From Clostridiales bacterium (lineage in GTDB: Bacteria > Bacillota > Clostridia > Christensenellales > Borkfalkiaceae), in contig SVHG01000010.1 of assembly GCA_015055965.1 (NCBI GenBank), forward strand, positions 1 through 64,000: 64,000 bases of DNA. Reading direction: 5' to 3'. The first letter of the stretch is position 1, and the number at the start of each line of letters is the position of its first letter. The translations under genes and the position numbers were made by a program. The notes beneath the pieces were generated by a model, which was not told the origin of the DNA, ran no database searches, and was given only the letters and a program-made list of their open reading frames with translations. Shown one piece after another: positions 1 through 9,192 of this stretch.

Positions 1-1
1 C

Positions 2-14
2 CTGTACAGTACAG
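2..14. repeat. 13-bp perfect palindrome at the window edge
   Basis: CTGTAC-A-GTACAG is a perfect inverted repeat. It lies in the 120 bases before the stop codon of the esterase gene, where I see no convincing gene. It could be an operator or part of a hairpin whose context is cut off by the window edge. Confidence 0.4.
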
Positions 15-120
15 AACTCATTCACAAATTTAATATTTTTTTGTCTAAACTTTGGGGTTCACTTCATAGTCGCGTGGATCTTTATTCGTTAAGTTCTATA
101 ATAAAAATATTTGTAAATAA

Positions 121-777
121 TTAGTTATCAATTTTTTCCTTAAATAGCTTTAGCCATTCGTTTGCAATAACGTTTGCGCCGGCAACGGTGGGGTGAACGC
201 CGTCGTTTAATAAAGCTTCAGCGCCAACCTCTTTTGCCTTTTGGGTAAATACTTCCTGTAAGGGTAAGAAGTAAAGATCATATTCTTCAGCAAGCTTTTT
301 AACAACCTTTGCGTAATCGTAAATTTGTGAAAAGATTTCAAATTTATTGGGAATTTCCGCGGTGTTATTCGTTGCGCTACCTTCTAAAATAAAGGGTTCG
401 CAAAGAATAATTTTAAGGTTAGGAAGCTCTTTTAGGGTGTCTTCTATAAGCATACGGTAAACCTTTTCAAAGCGGATAACGTCTACGCCGTTGTTAAAAT
501 CTAATTCGTGCCAAATATCGTTAACGCCAATTAAAATACTTAAAAGGTCTGGGCGTAAATTCCACACGTCTGATTTTATTCTTGCATATAAATCAACTAT
601 ACGGTTACCGCTTATTCCGCGGTTGTAAATTTGATGCTTATGGGGGTTAACGGAATGTAAGTTTCCAGTAATAAAAATGGGGTAACCGCATCCGTAGCTT
701 CCAACGTAATTTGGGGTGTTAAACTGGCGGTCTCTTCCCATATCAGTAATACTATCGCCAAATAAAACTATCTTCAT
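121..777 (-). CDS. SGNH/GDSL-type hydrolase (probable carbohydrate esterase)
   Basis: A 218-aa cytoplasmic protein with all blocks of the SGNH fold: GDS at residues 7-9 (nucleophile Ser9), the block II glycine in GISGN near 54-58, block III GVND at 84-87, and DGVH at 192-195 supplying Asp192 and His195. Such enzymes remove acyl groups from sugars, glycans or lipids; with no signal peptide, this one probably works on imported oligosaccharide. The longest frame begins at 798, but GGAGG at 786-790 lies 8 nt before the ATG at 777, so I start there. It follows the AraC regulator on the same strand with a 77-nt gap and is probably co-transcribed with it. The exact substrate cannot be read from sequence. 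Confidence 0.85.
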   Translation of the reverse strand: MKIVLFGDSITDMGRDRQFNTPNYVGSYGCGYPIFITGNLHSVNPHKHQIYNRGISGNRIVDLYARIKSDVWNLRPDLLSILIGVNDIWHELDFNNGVDVIRFEKVYRMLIEDTLKELPNLKIILCEPFILEGSATNNTAEIPNKFEIFSQIYDYAKVVKKLAEEYDLYFLPLQEVFTQKAKEVGAEALLNDGVHPTVAGANVIANEWLKLFKEKIDN

Positions 778-829
778 AACTTCATCCTCCGTGTGCAATT
801 ATCGTGTTTTTAATTTGTGTTTATATAGC

Positions 830-845
830 GTTAATCGCGCTATAG
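830..845 (+). repeat. Dispersed 16-nt motif, copy 1
   Basis: GTTAATCGCGCTATAG in the gap between the regulator and esterase genes. Here the upstream flank TATAGCG pairs with CGCTATA to make a small hairpin, and a run of six T follows at 851-856. Confidence 0.75.
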
Positions 846-854
846 CTAGCTTTT

Positions 855-1709
855 TTAGTTATTATCGGTAATTTCGTCAAAGGAATCAAAGTAAATATTC
901 CACTTTCTTCTGTAGTTAGCAGGGGGAAGGGAATACTGCTTTTTAAACACTTCCGTAAAATGGCCTAGGCTAGAAAAGCCAACGGTAGAAGCAATATCTA
1001 AAACGGAAAGGTTTGTGGTTTCTAACAGATTTCTTGCAAAGTTAAGCTTAATCTTTAAAAAATACTGAGAAGGGGTAGTGCCCGTTTCCTTTTTAAATAA
1101 ACGAATTATATGGCAGTGCGAATAGTTCATATTTTTAATGATATCCGTAATAGAAAGGGTTAAATTTTCCGGCTTACGCATATATTCAATAAATTCGTTA
1201 ACGGTGGGGCTGTAATTTTTAGATTGCTTAGCTTTATGATTAAACGAAAGCAATTCCCTTACGACGCTTATAAATATGGTTGCCAAAAGGTCGTCGCTAG
1301 CGTGTTCGTCGTTAATAGTCGTGTGAATCTTGTTGAACATATTAACGAAATAAATGGTTGAAGATTTGCTAATCTTAAGCTCTTGGTAAGGGCCTTCTAA
1401 AAGGGATTCGTAAAGGTCGGGGGAAAGAGCGGAAAGAATGTTTTTCAAAACCTCCTCTCTAACGCCAACGTTAACGCATGCAATTTCTTGTTCGGTTGCG
1501 TTGTGTAAAGAATGCGCGTCGTCCGGTCTAATAACAAGCAAGGTGTTTTCATCTACGATACGCTCTAACGAGCCTATTTTATGCAAAACCTTACCGCGAG
1601 TTATAATACTGAATTCCCAATAATTATGACAATGCCTTTCCAAATAAGGGCCGGAGGTATAGTGTATGAAGAAATTTTTATTTGTAGAAGGGAACTTATA
1701 TCTTTTCAT
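855..1709 (-). CDS. AraC-family transcriptional regulator
   Basis: A 284-aa protein with an N-terminal cupin-like ligand domain (residues ~1-150) and a C-terminal double helix-turn-helix (~175-275). The second helix-turn-helix carries the family signature region, seen as VLDIASTVGFSSLGHFTEVF followed by a P-x-x-Y-R motif. Proteins of this build sense a sugar and activate nearby transport or hydrolase genes. GGAGG sits just before the ATG, and a near-consensus promoter lies upstream. The divergent gene is the sugar-binding lipoprotein at 2237, so this is the natural candidate regulator of the 2-22 kb locus and of the downstream esterase. The ligand is unknown. Confidence 0.9.
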   Translation of the reverse strand: MKRYKFPSTNKNFFIHYTSGPYLERHCHNYWEFSIITRGKVLHKIGSLERIVDENTLLVIRPDDAHSLHNATEQEIACVNVGVREEVLKNILSALSPDLYESLLEGPYQELKISKSSTIYFVNMFNKIHTTINDEHASDDLLATIFISVVRELLSFNHKAKQSKNYSPTVNEFIEYMRKPENLTLSITDIIKNMNYSHCHIIRLFKKETGTTPSQYFLKIKLNFARNLLETTNLSVLDIASTVGFSSLGHFTEVFKKQYSLPPANYRRKWNIYFDSFDEITDNN

Positions 1710-1733
1710 TTTTTTTCCTCCGTTGTTTGCTTA

Positions 1734-1762
1734 AGTATAGTAATATTTGCTTACATTGTCAA
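1734..1762 (-). promoter_or_regulatory. SigmaA-type promoter of the AraC regulator gene
   Basis: Read on the minus strand: TTGACA, 17 nt, TATACT, about 25 nt ahead of the start codon at 1709. Both hexamers are at or near consensus and the spacing is ideal. Confidence 0.8.
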
Positions 1763-1777
1763 TGCAAAAAGGTCAAA

Positions 1778-1809
1778 ATGTTAAATTTGCATAAAAATAT
1801 GTTAAATTT
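1778..1809. promoter_or_regulatory. Paired 11-bp direct repeats, candidate AraC-family operator
   Basis: ATGTTAAATTT occurs at 1778-1788 and again at 1799-1809, a spacing of exactly 21 bp (two helical turns), just upstream of the regulator promoter. ATGTTAAA recurs at 2121-2128. AraC-family dimers usually bind direct repeats spaced this way. Assignment to this regulator is inference. Confidence 0.5.
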
Positions 1810-2157
1810 TTGCTATAAAAGGGCTAATTGCATTTTTTAAGATAAAAGCCTAAAAAATGAAGTGTAATCGCTTAAAAAATTGGTAATTTAAAGGGCGGAA
1901 AATGGTAATTTATTGCATAAAACCATTCATAATTAATAACTGTTCCGCTTTTACCTGTTACTTTAAAAACTATAGTTTTTATATAAAAAGTGCGAAATTT
2001 AAGTATTTTAGCTGTAAGCGGTAAAACACGACTCTTTTAGTGATTGCGCATGCTAACCTTAATTATTATTATGGCTAAAAAAAAGGATTTGTCAACTGCA
2101 AAAGCCAAAAAAAGCCCAAAATGTTAAAAAAACGAAAATTTTAGACACTATAGGGTG

Positions 2158-2186
2158 TAGAAAAAAGGCAAAAAGTATTTTATAAT
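2158..2186 (+). promoter_or_regulatory. Probable promoter of the transport/surface operon
   Basis: TAGAAA (4 of 6 matches to the -35 consensus), 17 nt, perfect TATAAT, about 50 nt before the start codon at 2237. The weak -35 fits a promoter needing an activator such as the divergent AraC protein. Confidence 0.55.
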
Positions 2187-2236
2187 ATTATCATAAAAAA
2201 GGCTAACTAGCAAAAAAAATGAAAAGGAGTAGCAAT

Positions 2237-3997
2237 ATGAAAAAATTTATTTCACTAATATGTTGCGTATTATTAGCTCTTACCCCCGTGTTTGTAACCG
2301 GTTGCGGTGACGGAACGGGTGATGGCGGGGAAAGTAATGAAATTTCTCTTCCTCAAGCAGAAGAAGGTAAAACTAATCTAGTTGTAGAATTAAAGAGTGG
2401 TGGTACCGGTGTACAATGGTTAGTTGATGCAGGTCAACGCTTTTCAGAATTAAAAGCAAACGAAGTTTATGAAGAGGGTAAGAAAGGTATAGTAATTCTA
2501 CCAACCCCTGTAGAAAACCCCTCAATTAAGAATGCTGAATCTTCCGGTTCTGCAATTATTGACGTTATGGGTCAAGTTAATATCGAAAGCGCTGCAAGAG
2601 AGGGCAGAGTTATTGCCTTAGACGACGTTTTAACCACTAAGAACGACACGAGAGAAGGTCAACCCATCTCTCCGTTAGATAAAATATCACAAGATCAACG
2701 CGCAAGATATATGTACAACGGCCACTATTACGCAGGCCCTAGCTGTGAATATTATCCTTCCGTTACTTACGATAAAAATCTATTTGATGAAAAGCATACG
2801 TACTTAGCAAGGGAAGAATACTATGAAGAAGGTTACGAGTTAGTATCAGAAATTCTTGGAACTTCATTCTATTTCTTACCCAACAGTGGGGATATTAAGC
2901 AACAGGAACAAATGAAATCTTGCGGGCCTGACGGCGTATACGGCACTGACGACGACGGTTTACCTTCATCATTATATGAACTAATTGCTCTTTGCGAATA
3001 TTTAAGTAGCGAAGGTATTGCACCCTTTAACTTCACGGGGTTATACAAATACTACTCTAACTTCCTAGTATCTGCGTTATACACCTCATTACAAGGTTAC
3101 GAAGGCGCAAGAAACAACTATGAATTCAACGGTGAATCAGAAATAGTAACCGGCTATACGAGTGAAGATTTATTCAGAGCAGGCGGACCTAAGGTTCCCA
3201 CAACTCAAAAGATAGCAATTAACCAAGATAACGGCTATTATACCTCTTGGGAGGTTGAAAAATACTATGCAGAAGCATTTATGGATTTATGTATTGCTGA
3301 AGGTTGGTTCCCCGCTGTAACAAGTGGTGATAGCCAAAAGGCAGCTATGTCTAAATTCGTAGTAGGTAGCAAACCAAAGATTGCTATGCATATTGACGGT
3401 AGTTACTGGTATAACGAAGCAACCGAAGGCGACAACTACTTTGAAGACTGGGAAAAGCTTAACAACTTAACCGGCTTTGAAGTAAGAGACGTTAGAGCAA
3501 TGGCATTACCCGTAAACATTTCTGAAAGTGTAAAGGAAGGCGAAGGCAAGGCTCAAGCTTTACTAGAAATGAACTACGGTATGTTCGTTATCAACAGCAG
3601 TATTAAGGATAATCCCGGTTTAGTAAGAGCAGCTAAAGAATTCTTAGCATTCTTATATACCGATGCAGAATTATCTGCTTACACTGCAAGCACTTCTATT
3701 TTAAGATCAATGAACTATTCTTTACTAAGTAAAGATGCTTCTAACATCAGCATTTACGGTGAAAAGCTTATTTCTGCAATAAGCAGTGGCAGAAGTAAAG
3801 TTGTATATTTCTCAGCAGAAAATGAAACCTTTAAGGCAAATACCGCATCTTTCGAACAAAGCTGGAATAACGCAGTATTCTCTGTAGAAGGTGTTCCCAG
3901 CCTATACGAAGCTTTATATCAATACGATATGAGTGTTTCTGAAGCATTTGAAGCACAAAAGATAACCGCAGATCTTTGGGCTAGAATGAAAAAATAG
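2237..3997 (+). CDS. ABC transporter sugar-binding lipoprotein
   Basis: A 586-aa extracellular solute-binding protein, long for the carbohydrate (CUT1) class and similar in build to LplA-type proteins. It begins with a lipoprotein signal peptide ending in VTGC, with lipid anchor at Cys23. The body has the Tyr/Trp-rich stretches usual in oligosaccharide binders. The longest frame starts at 2219, but the AAGGAG at 2223-2228 lies downstream of that ATG and 8 nt before the ATG at 2237, which is therefore the start. Two permease genes follow on the same strand after a stem-loop. It should deliver an oligosaccharide to those permeases; the sugar is not evident. Confidence 0.88.
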   Translation: MKKFISLICCVLLALTPVFVTGCGDGTGDGGESNEISLPQAEEGKTNLVVELKSGGTGVQWLVDAGQRFSELKANEVYEEGKKGIVILPTPVENPSIKNAESSGSAIIDVMGQVNIESAAREGRVIALDDVLTTKNDTREGQPISPLDKISQDQRARYMYNGHYYAGPSCEYYPSVTYDKNLFDEKHTYLAREEYYEEGYELVSEILGTSFYFLPNSGDIKQQEQMKSCGPDGVYGTDDDGLPSSLYELIALCEYLSSEGIAPFNFTGLYKYYSNFLVSALYTSLQGYEGARNNYEFNGESEIVTGYTSEDLFRAGGPKVPTTQKIAINQDNGYYTSWEVEKYYAEAFMDLCIAEGWFPAVTSGDSQKAAMSKFVVGSKPKIAMHIDGSYWYNEATEGDNYFEDWEKLNNLTGFEVRDVRAMALPVNISESVKEGEGKAQALLEMNYGMFVINSSIKDNPGLVRAAKEFLAFLYTDAELSAYTASTSILRSMNYSLLSKDASNISIYGEKLISAISSGRSKVVYFSAENETFKANTASFEQSWNNAVFSVEGVPSLYEALYQYDMSVSEAFEAQKITADLWARMKK

Positions 3998-4042
3998 GCA
4001 CTGTTTATAGGTGAAACAAATATAAAATAAAACATTAACTTA

Positions 4043-4073
4043 TTACGCGTAGTTTATTTGAAGCTACGCGTAA
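4043..4073 (+). other. Intercistronic stem-loop
   Basis: TTACGCGTAG and CTACGCGTAA form a perfect 10-bp stem with an 11-nt loop, and no T-run follows. Its place between the binding-protein gene and the permease genes is where many sugar operons carry a hairpin that stabilises the abundant upstream message. Confidence 0.7.
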
Positions 4074-4104
4074 GTCCTTATAATTAATCTTTTAAGAGGT
4101 AGAT

Positions 4105-5055
4105 ATGGATACCAAAAAAACGTTAACAAGAACACAAAAACGTAATATATTTTTTGGTGTGATGATAATTATTCCGCTCATTATTTTTATACTCTTTTAC
4201 GGTGTAATTAATGCAAATACCATTTTAATGGCATTTAGAAAGTATGAAACTGCAGAATCCGGCTACGGTTATAAAATCTCTTTTGCCGGGTTTGATAATT
4301 TTAGGGTAGTAATAGAAATGCTTTCGTATAAAAATAACTGGATGATGCTTAGAAATTCCGCTGTATTATGGTTATTTAAGCTACTTATTGGATTACCCGT
4401 TTCCATAATCTTTTCGTATTACGTTTATAAAAAAGCGGTAGGCTCAAGATTTTTTAGAGTTATTTTATTCTTACCCAACATCATTTCAAACCTAATAATG
4501 GTTTACTTATTCCGTTATTTTGTGAACAATGCAATCGCATCACTATTCAGCCTAAAGCTTGGTTTATTGGATAATCCAAACACTACCTTTGCAACCATAC
4601 TGTTCTTTAACCTATGGCTTGGCTTTGCAGGGCAAACATTACTTATAACCAGCGCAATGTCTAGCATAAGCGATTCTATATCGGAAGCGGCGCAGGTGGA
4701 CGGTGTTAATACGGTGAGTGAATTGTTTTATATAACCTTGCCGATGATAATGCCAACGCTTACTACCTTCGTTGTATTAAGCATAGCAGAACTTTTTGTT
4801 GACCAAATGAGCTTGGTTACCTTCTATGATAAATTCGGTGTTCCTGCCCATATAAAGACGGTTGGTTATTTTCTATTTCAACAGGTATATGAATCAGATT
4901 TAATCCCCAATACGTCTTGGGAAAATAACCCTGTTTTCGGTAAGCTGTCTTATTCGCAGTTATCTGCATTCGGCGTAATGATAAGTGCATTTGTAATACC
5001 CGTATCATTCGGCGTAAGAAGACTGCTTAACCATATCGACCCAAATAATGATTAG
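4105..5055 (+). CDS. ABC sugar transporter permease, first subunit
   Basis: A 316-aa integral membrane protein of the CUT1 permease class (LplB/UgpA/MalF-like), with about six membrane segments. The first is near residues 17-36. The cytoplasmic EAA loop that docks the ATPase starts near residue 195 (EAAQVDGVNTVSELFYITLP). It pairs with the next gene 10 nt downstream to form the channel. No ATPase gene lies in the operon or elsewhere in the window, so the complex must borrow a shared MsmK/MsiK-type ATPase encoded elsewhere. Confidence 0.92.
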   Translation: MDTKKTLTRTQKRNIFFGVMIIIPLIIFILFYGVINANTILMAFRKYETAESGYGYKISFAGFDNFRVVIEMLSYKNNWMMLRNSAVLWLFKLLIGLPVSIIFSYYVYKKAVGSRFFRVILFLPNIISNLIMVYLFRYFVNNAIASLFSLKLGLLDNPNTTFATILFFNLWLGFAGQTLLITSAMSSISDSISEAAQVDGVNTVSELFYITLPMIMPTLTTFVVLSIAELFVDQMSLVTFYDKFGVPAHIKTVGYFLFQQVYESDLIPNTSWENNPVFGKLSYSQLSAFGVMISAFVIPVSFGVRRLLNHIDPNND

Positions 5056-5065
5056 GAGGTGAAAA

Positions 5066-6022
5066 ATGCGTAAGGTTAAAATAAGAAAGCATCATAAAAT
5101 GAACGTGTTTTTCGCCGTAGTTTTAGCCGTATTGATCTTGTATACGACTTTAATGTTCGGTTTATTTTTACTGGGGCTGAACATCTCTTTAAAGCACCCG
5201 TTAGACGTTGAAATATATTCCAATATTTTTGGTTTACCTAATATGGAAATTTGGAAGTTATATAACGCCAATATTTTTGGTAACTACATATTTGCATTTA
5301 GAAATATCAAGTTAGATAAGGCAAATAGCTATATCGTTGGTTTATTTAATAAAGAGCTTGTTCAAGCACCTATTAAGGGTGATATAATAAGTTGCACGAT
5401 ATATACACTTATATACGCAGGCATAGGCGCATTGTGTTCAACCTTTATGCCTATGTTTATGGGCTACCTTTGCTCCATGTATTCAAACAAGGTTAGTAAT
5501 TTCCTTTATGCGGTGGTTTTATTCGTTATTGCAACACCCATTATTGGCGCAACCCCCGCAACCGTAAACCTTATGCGTTCGTTAAGACTTTACGATACCT
5601 TTATAGGTGAATTTATAAGGCGCTCTACTTTTACGAATATGTATTTCTTGATATTCTTCGCATACTTTAAAGGATTATCAAGCGGATTTAGTGAGGCGGC
5701 TGAAATAGACGGGGCTTCACAGCTTAGCATTATGTTTAGAATTTATATACCACTAGCGGCAAACATATTTTTTACCGTTTACTTAATGCTATTCGTTAAC
5801 TATTGGAATGATTTTACAACGCCAATGATGTTTTTACCGTCAAAGCCCACTCTTTCTTACGCGATTTATTTTACTACTACGCTAGATTCAGGCAGTAGCT
5901 TTAACCGCGATACCAGAAGAATGGCAGCCCTAATGGTATTTGCCGTTCCCATTATAGTAATATTCACAATATTTAATAAACGACTTATGACCAACCTTAC
6001 TATGGGTGGTGTAAAAGAGTAA
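5066..6022 (+). CDS. ABC sugar transporter permease, second subunit
   Basis: A 318-aa membrane protein of the LplC/UgpE/MalG type, with a first membrane segment near residues 13-36 and an EAA loop near residue 210 (EAAEIDGASQLSIMFRIYIP). It is preceded by a strong AGGAGG and follows the partner permease after 10 nt, so the two are translated together. The next gene, for a large secreted protein, begins 11 nt after its stop, linking transport and surface proteins in one transcript. Confidence 0.92.
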   Translation: MRKVKIRKHHKMNVFFAVVLAVLILYTTLMFGLFLLGLNISLKHPLDVEIYSNIFGLPNMEIWKLYNANIFGNYIFAFRNIKLDKANSYIVGLFNKELVQAPIKGDIISCTIYTLIYAGIGALCSTFMPMFMGYLCSMYSNKVSNFLYAVVLFVIATPIIGATPATVNLMRSLRLYDTFIGEFIRRSTFTNMYFLIFFAYFKGLSSGFSEAAEIDGASQLSIMFRIYIPLAANIFFTVYLMLFVNYWNDFTTPMMFLPSKPTLSYAIYFTTTLDSGSSFNRDTRRMAALMVFAVPIIVIFTIFNKRLMTNLTMGGVKE

Positions 6023-6033
6023 AAGGAGGAATT

Positions 6034-9000
6034 ATGCAAAGAAAAAAAGTAAAAACGCTATTAATAGTTGCGCTTTCACTGGTGGCGGTTACGCTTGGCG
6101 CTATTGGCTTAGCAGGTGGCAGTCAACCAAACGTTTCGGCGCAAACTATTGAAATTAGCGGACTTTTAGAAAGTAGAGTTGCTTTAAATACGGAAGTAGA
6201 AATCCCTTCTTCCGTAACCGTGGAATATAACGGCGAAAAAACTGCTAAAAACGGCGTTGTTGTTTTCCCGGACGGAAAAATCGTTAACGCCGGCAAAATT
6301 AAACTAAACCAAACGGGCGTTTATCAGTTAAGATATTTCTTTGATTATCAAAACGTAACTTATACAGCAGTTCAAAACGTAGAGGTTTATTCTTCCTACT
6401 TTAACTTGTCTAATCCTTCCGGTGGCGAAATTATCGTTTCAAATGAGGAAAACAAGTTATATACCGGTAAAGAGGGTATTATAGTTAATTTAAAATCAGG
6501 CACGAGCTTTGTATACAATAAAGTTTTAGACCTTCGTGAATGCGATGAGGACGGACTTTCCAGCATTATAGAAATGGATACCAGATACGGCCATTTTGAT
6601 GAAGAGGGTAATTACGTTCGCGACGTAGAGGAGGCTTGGATTCGTTTGACGGACTGCTATAATCCAAATATCTATATGGATTTACGTATGCAGAACTCCG
6701 ATAAATACACCGGCGCTTTATATCCCGGCGTAAAAACAAATAACCAAGTGGTTACCGGTATGGATAAGGGTATAACTCAAGTTTTAGGCCCTTCTAGAAT
6801 TATCGTTTTAGACGGCTTAAATTATAGAGTATGGCAAAACGAAGGCTCTATGAACGTGGGCTTATACAACATGAAATCCGCTCTTAGCACCGGTTGCGTT
6901 TGGAAATACGATATGAAGACTCAAAGAGTTTACCTAACGTACAACAATAAGGAAAACTTCTTAGTTTCTGACTTAGACGAGCCTTTAATTTACACTAACG
7001 GCGTATTCTTCCCCGGTTTTACCACAGGTGAGGTTTACGTAACCGTATTTGCAAACGGTTACAGCTCTAATTATGCACGTACGGAAATTATATCTATTGG
7101 TAACGATAACTTAAAGGAAGTAGCAGATAAACAATGCGTAGATACCTTTGCTCCTATCGTTACGGTGCAAAAGGAAAAGACAACTCAAACCGGCGTTTAC
7201 GGCGCGATTGGTGATAAGTTTGAAATTCCCAATGCCAGCGCAATAGACGTTAACCTAGTTGGTGAAATAGACGTTGCGGTATACCGCGGATACAACACTA
7301 ACGCCCAGCTTAACGTTTCGGTAGAAGATAATAAGTTTACTCTTACTGAAAAGGACGTTTACACAATAGTTTACACCGCGGTAGATAAATCGGGAAACGA
7401 AGGGCAGGCAATATTCACCGTTTCTGCCATCCAAACCCCCGATAATCGCGCTATAACCTTAGATACAATACCTTCTAAAACTGTTGAAGCGGGTACTCTT
7501 ATAAGCGATTTATATGAAGTTACTAATGCGGTAAACGTTGCAAAAGAAGACGTTAAGGTTAAAATTAGTGTTGAAAGCGAGCATCAAATAGAAGAAGGCG
7601 AGGGCGAAGATTTTGCCTTTATTCCATATTATGCAGGAGCTTACACCCTTAGATTTAACTATACGGACGGCGTGTTTAATTACGAAAAGGTTGTTAACTT
7701 ACAGTCTGAAGCAAGCTCTAACGTTTGCTTTATGAATGAAGTAGAACTTCCCAAGTATTATCTTAAGGGTGCATCTTACGCGATTGAAGATATAAGCGCA
7801 TATACCTTTACGGGTGGTAAGCCTCAGGCAGTAGAAACTTCTGTTTATGCGGTATTTGATGACGGTGCAGAGCAGTTAGTTTCTAACCCCAACGCAGTAC
7901 AAATCACGGGCGATAGTAGCGTTTACTTTATTTATAAGTCCTCAAACGGTGTTTCTTTAGTAACTGATAAGGTTTCTATTATTAACGCAGATTATTATGA
8001 AAACGAAACCAAGAAAGGACTTGATATGACTAAGTTCTTCATTGGTAACTATACTTCATACGCTCTTAACAATTACGGCAGAAGAGGTAGAAATATTACC
8101 TATACCTCTAACGTAAACAGCGGTAACAATAAGCTTTCATATTTTAATAAGATTTCCGGTAGAAAATTTGTTTTTGAATATAAAACTGTAGCAAACGAAG
8201 CAAACTTTGCATCATTAAGAATTACTGTAACGGACGTGCTTAACAGTGAAAACAAGCTTTACGTTGATTTATTTAATAATAAGGATGCAACCTATTATTC
8301 TGTAAACGGCGGATTATTAAGCAAGGCAGAACTTATTAAGTTTGAAAACGCAATAACTGCTATTTCTTACGATTACGAAAGTAAATTCTTAACGGTAGGC
8401 AGTTATTCAACCTCTATTGAATTTAACGCGCCTGAGGTTTATTTAGAAGTAGAAATGATGGGAATAAGCGGTAAATCAAGCATCATCATTTCTAAGGTTA
8501 ACAATACTCCTATTTCAGGCAACACTTATACGGATGGCATAGCCCCTGAAATTTACGTTCGCGATTTCCAAGGCGATTACGTAGTAGGTGATACGGTTAA
8601 GATTTATCAGCCGGAATTTGCAGACGTTATTTCAGGCATTGACTATGCAAATGCTAAGCTTTTATTAACCTGTTCAGACGGTCAACCCGTTCTGGATAAA
8701 AACGGCAAGCCCGTCACCAATCCTATGATAGGTGAAGATTATGAAATTTTACTTGATAGAATTGCAATCTTCTATGCTATTTACGAGGTTAGCGATTTTT
8801 GCGGTAATAATGAAAGAAAGACTGTAGTTATTAACTGTGCCGATTCAACCGCTCCCACTATTGCGTTAGGCAATATTAGGGAAGATTACGTTATAACCAC
8901 CACGCCCGGCGCTGAAATTTGTTTTGAATTTACCGTTTCAGATAACGTAACTAAGGCAAAAGAGCTTATAGTTTACATTCACTTATACTGTGAAGATATG

Positions 9001-9171
9001 TTCTCATTCGTGCCTAACGTATCTAACATTAAGCAAGTCAACGCTCCTGAAGACGGTGTATATAAAGAAAAATTCACTATACCCGTAAGAGGACGTTACA
9101 CCGCCAAAGTTATCGCTATAGACGAAGTGGGTAACGAAAGCGTTAAGAATATTAGTATTATCGTAGAATAA
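6034..9171 (+). CDS. Large secreted Ig-like surface protein, function unknown
   Basis: A 1045-aa exported protein. A signal peptide occupies residues 1-~36 (hydrophobic stretch LLIVALSLVAVTLGAIGLAG, then VSAQT), with no lipobox Cys. The body contains several beta-sandwich-like stretches. Segments with the form T-A-P-x-I followed by Y-x-(I/V)-x-Y-x-A-x-D-x-x-G-N occur around residues 370-470, 850-950 and at the end, typical of bacterial Ig-like domains. A central part (~residues 660-830) looks like a laminin-G/concanavalin-type fold. I see no catalytic motif and no sortase signal. AAGGAGG precedes the start. Position behind the permeases suggests binding of polysaccharide at the surface; that is inference. 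Confidence 0.7.
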   Translation: MQRKKVKTLLIVALSLVAVTLGAIGLAGGSQPNVSAQTIEISGLLESRVALNTEVEIPSSVTVEYNGEKTAKNGVVVFPDGKIVNAGKIKLNQTGVYQLRYFFDYQNVTYTAVQNVEVYSSYFNLSNPSGGEIIVSNEENKLYTGKEGIIVNLKSGTSFVYNKVLDLRECDEDGLSSIIEMDTRYGHFDEEGNYVRDVEEAWIRLTDCYNPNIYMDLRMQNSDKYTGALYPGVKTNNQVVTGMDKGITQVLGPSRIIVLDGLNYRVWQNEGSMNVGLYNMKSALSTGCVWKYDMKTQRVYLTYNNKENFLVSDLDEPLIYTNGVFFPGFTTGEVYVTVFANGYSSNYARTEIISIGNDNLKEVADKQCVDTFAPIVTVQKEKTTQTGVYGAIGDKFEIPNASAIDVNLVGEIDVAVYRGYNTNAQLNVSVEDNKFTLTEKDVYTIVYTAVDKSGNEGQAIFTVSAIQTPDNRAITLDTIPSKTVEAGTLISDLYEVTNAVNVAKEDVKVKISVESEHQIEEGEGEDFAFIPYYAGAYTLRFNYTDGVFNYEKVVNLQSEASSNVCFMNEVELPKYYLKGASYAIEDISAYTFTGGKPQAVETSVYAVFDDGAEQLVSNPNAVQITGDSSVYFIYKSSNGVSLVTDKVSIINADYYENETKKGLDMTKFFIGNYTSYALNNYGRRGRNITYTSNVNSGNNKLSYFNKISGRKFVFEYKTVANEANFASLRITVTDVLNSENKLYVDLFNNKDATYYSVNGGLLSKAELIKFENAITAISYDYESKFLTVGSYSTSIEFNAPEVYLEVEMMGISGKSSIIISKVNNTPISGNTYTDGIAPEIYVRDFQGDYVVGDTVKIYQPEFADVISGIDYANAKLLLTCSDGQPVLDKNGKPVTNPMIGEDYEILLDRIAIFYAIYEVSDFCGNNERKTVVINCADSTAPTIALGNIREDYVITTTPGAEICFEFTVSDNVTKAKELIVYIHLYCEDMFSFVPNVSNIKQVNAPEDGVYKEKFTIPVRGRYTAKVIAIDEVGNESVKNISIIVE

Positions 9172-9192
9172 GAAAAGGGGAGGTAAAATAAA

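Larger units (their letters stand above)
1710..2236. other. Divergent regulatory region, no gene seen
   Basis: About 525 bases, very AT-rich, between the divergent AraC regulator and the transport operon. It holds the regulator promoter (1734-1762), two identical 11-bp direct repeats 21 bp apart (1778-1809), a related sequence at 2121, the inverted repeat ACAC-6-GTGT near 2145-2158, and a probable promoter for the transport operon (2158-2186). No credible reading frame was found. Confidence 0.7.

Noticed and set aside
1..120. Partial gene at the left edge
   Set aside because: One frame stays open for about 39 codons but its composition and lack of motifs do not support coding; could be the tail of a gene outside the window, not provable here.
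6034..9171. Sortase-anchored protein
   Set aside because: C terminus lacks an LPxTG-like motif, hydrophobic segment and positive tail.
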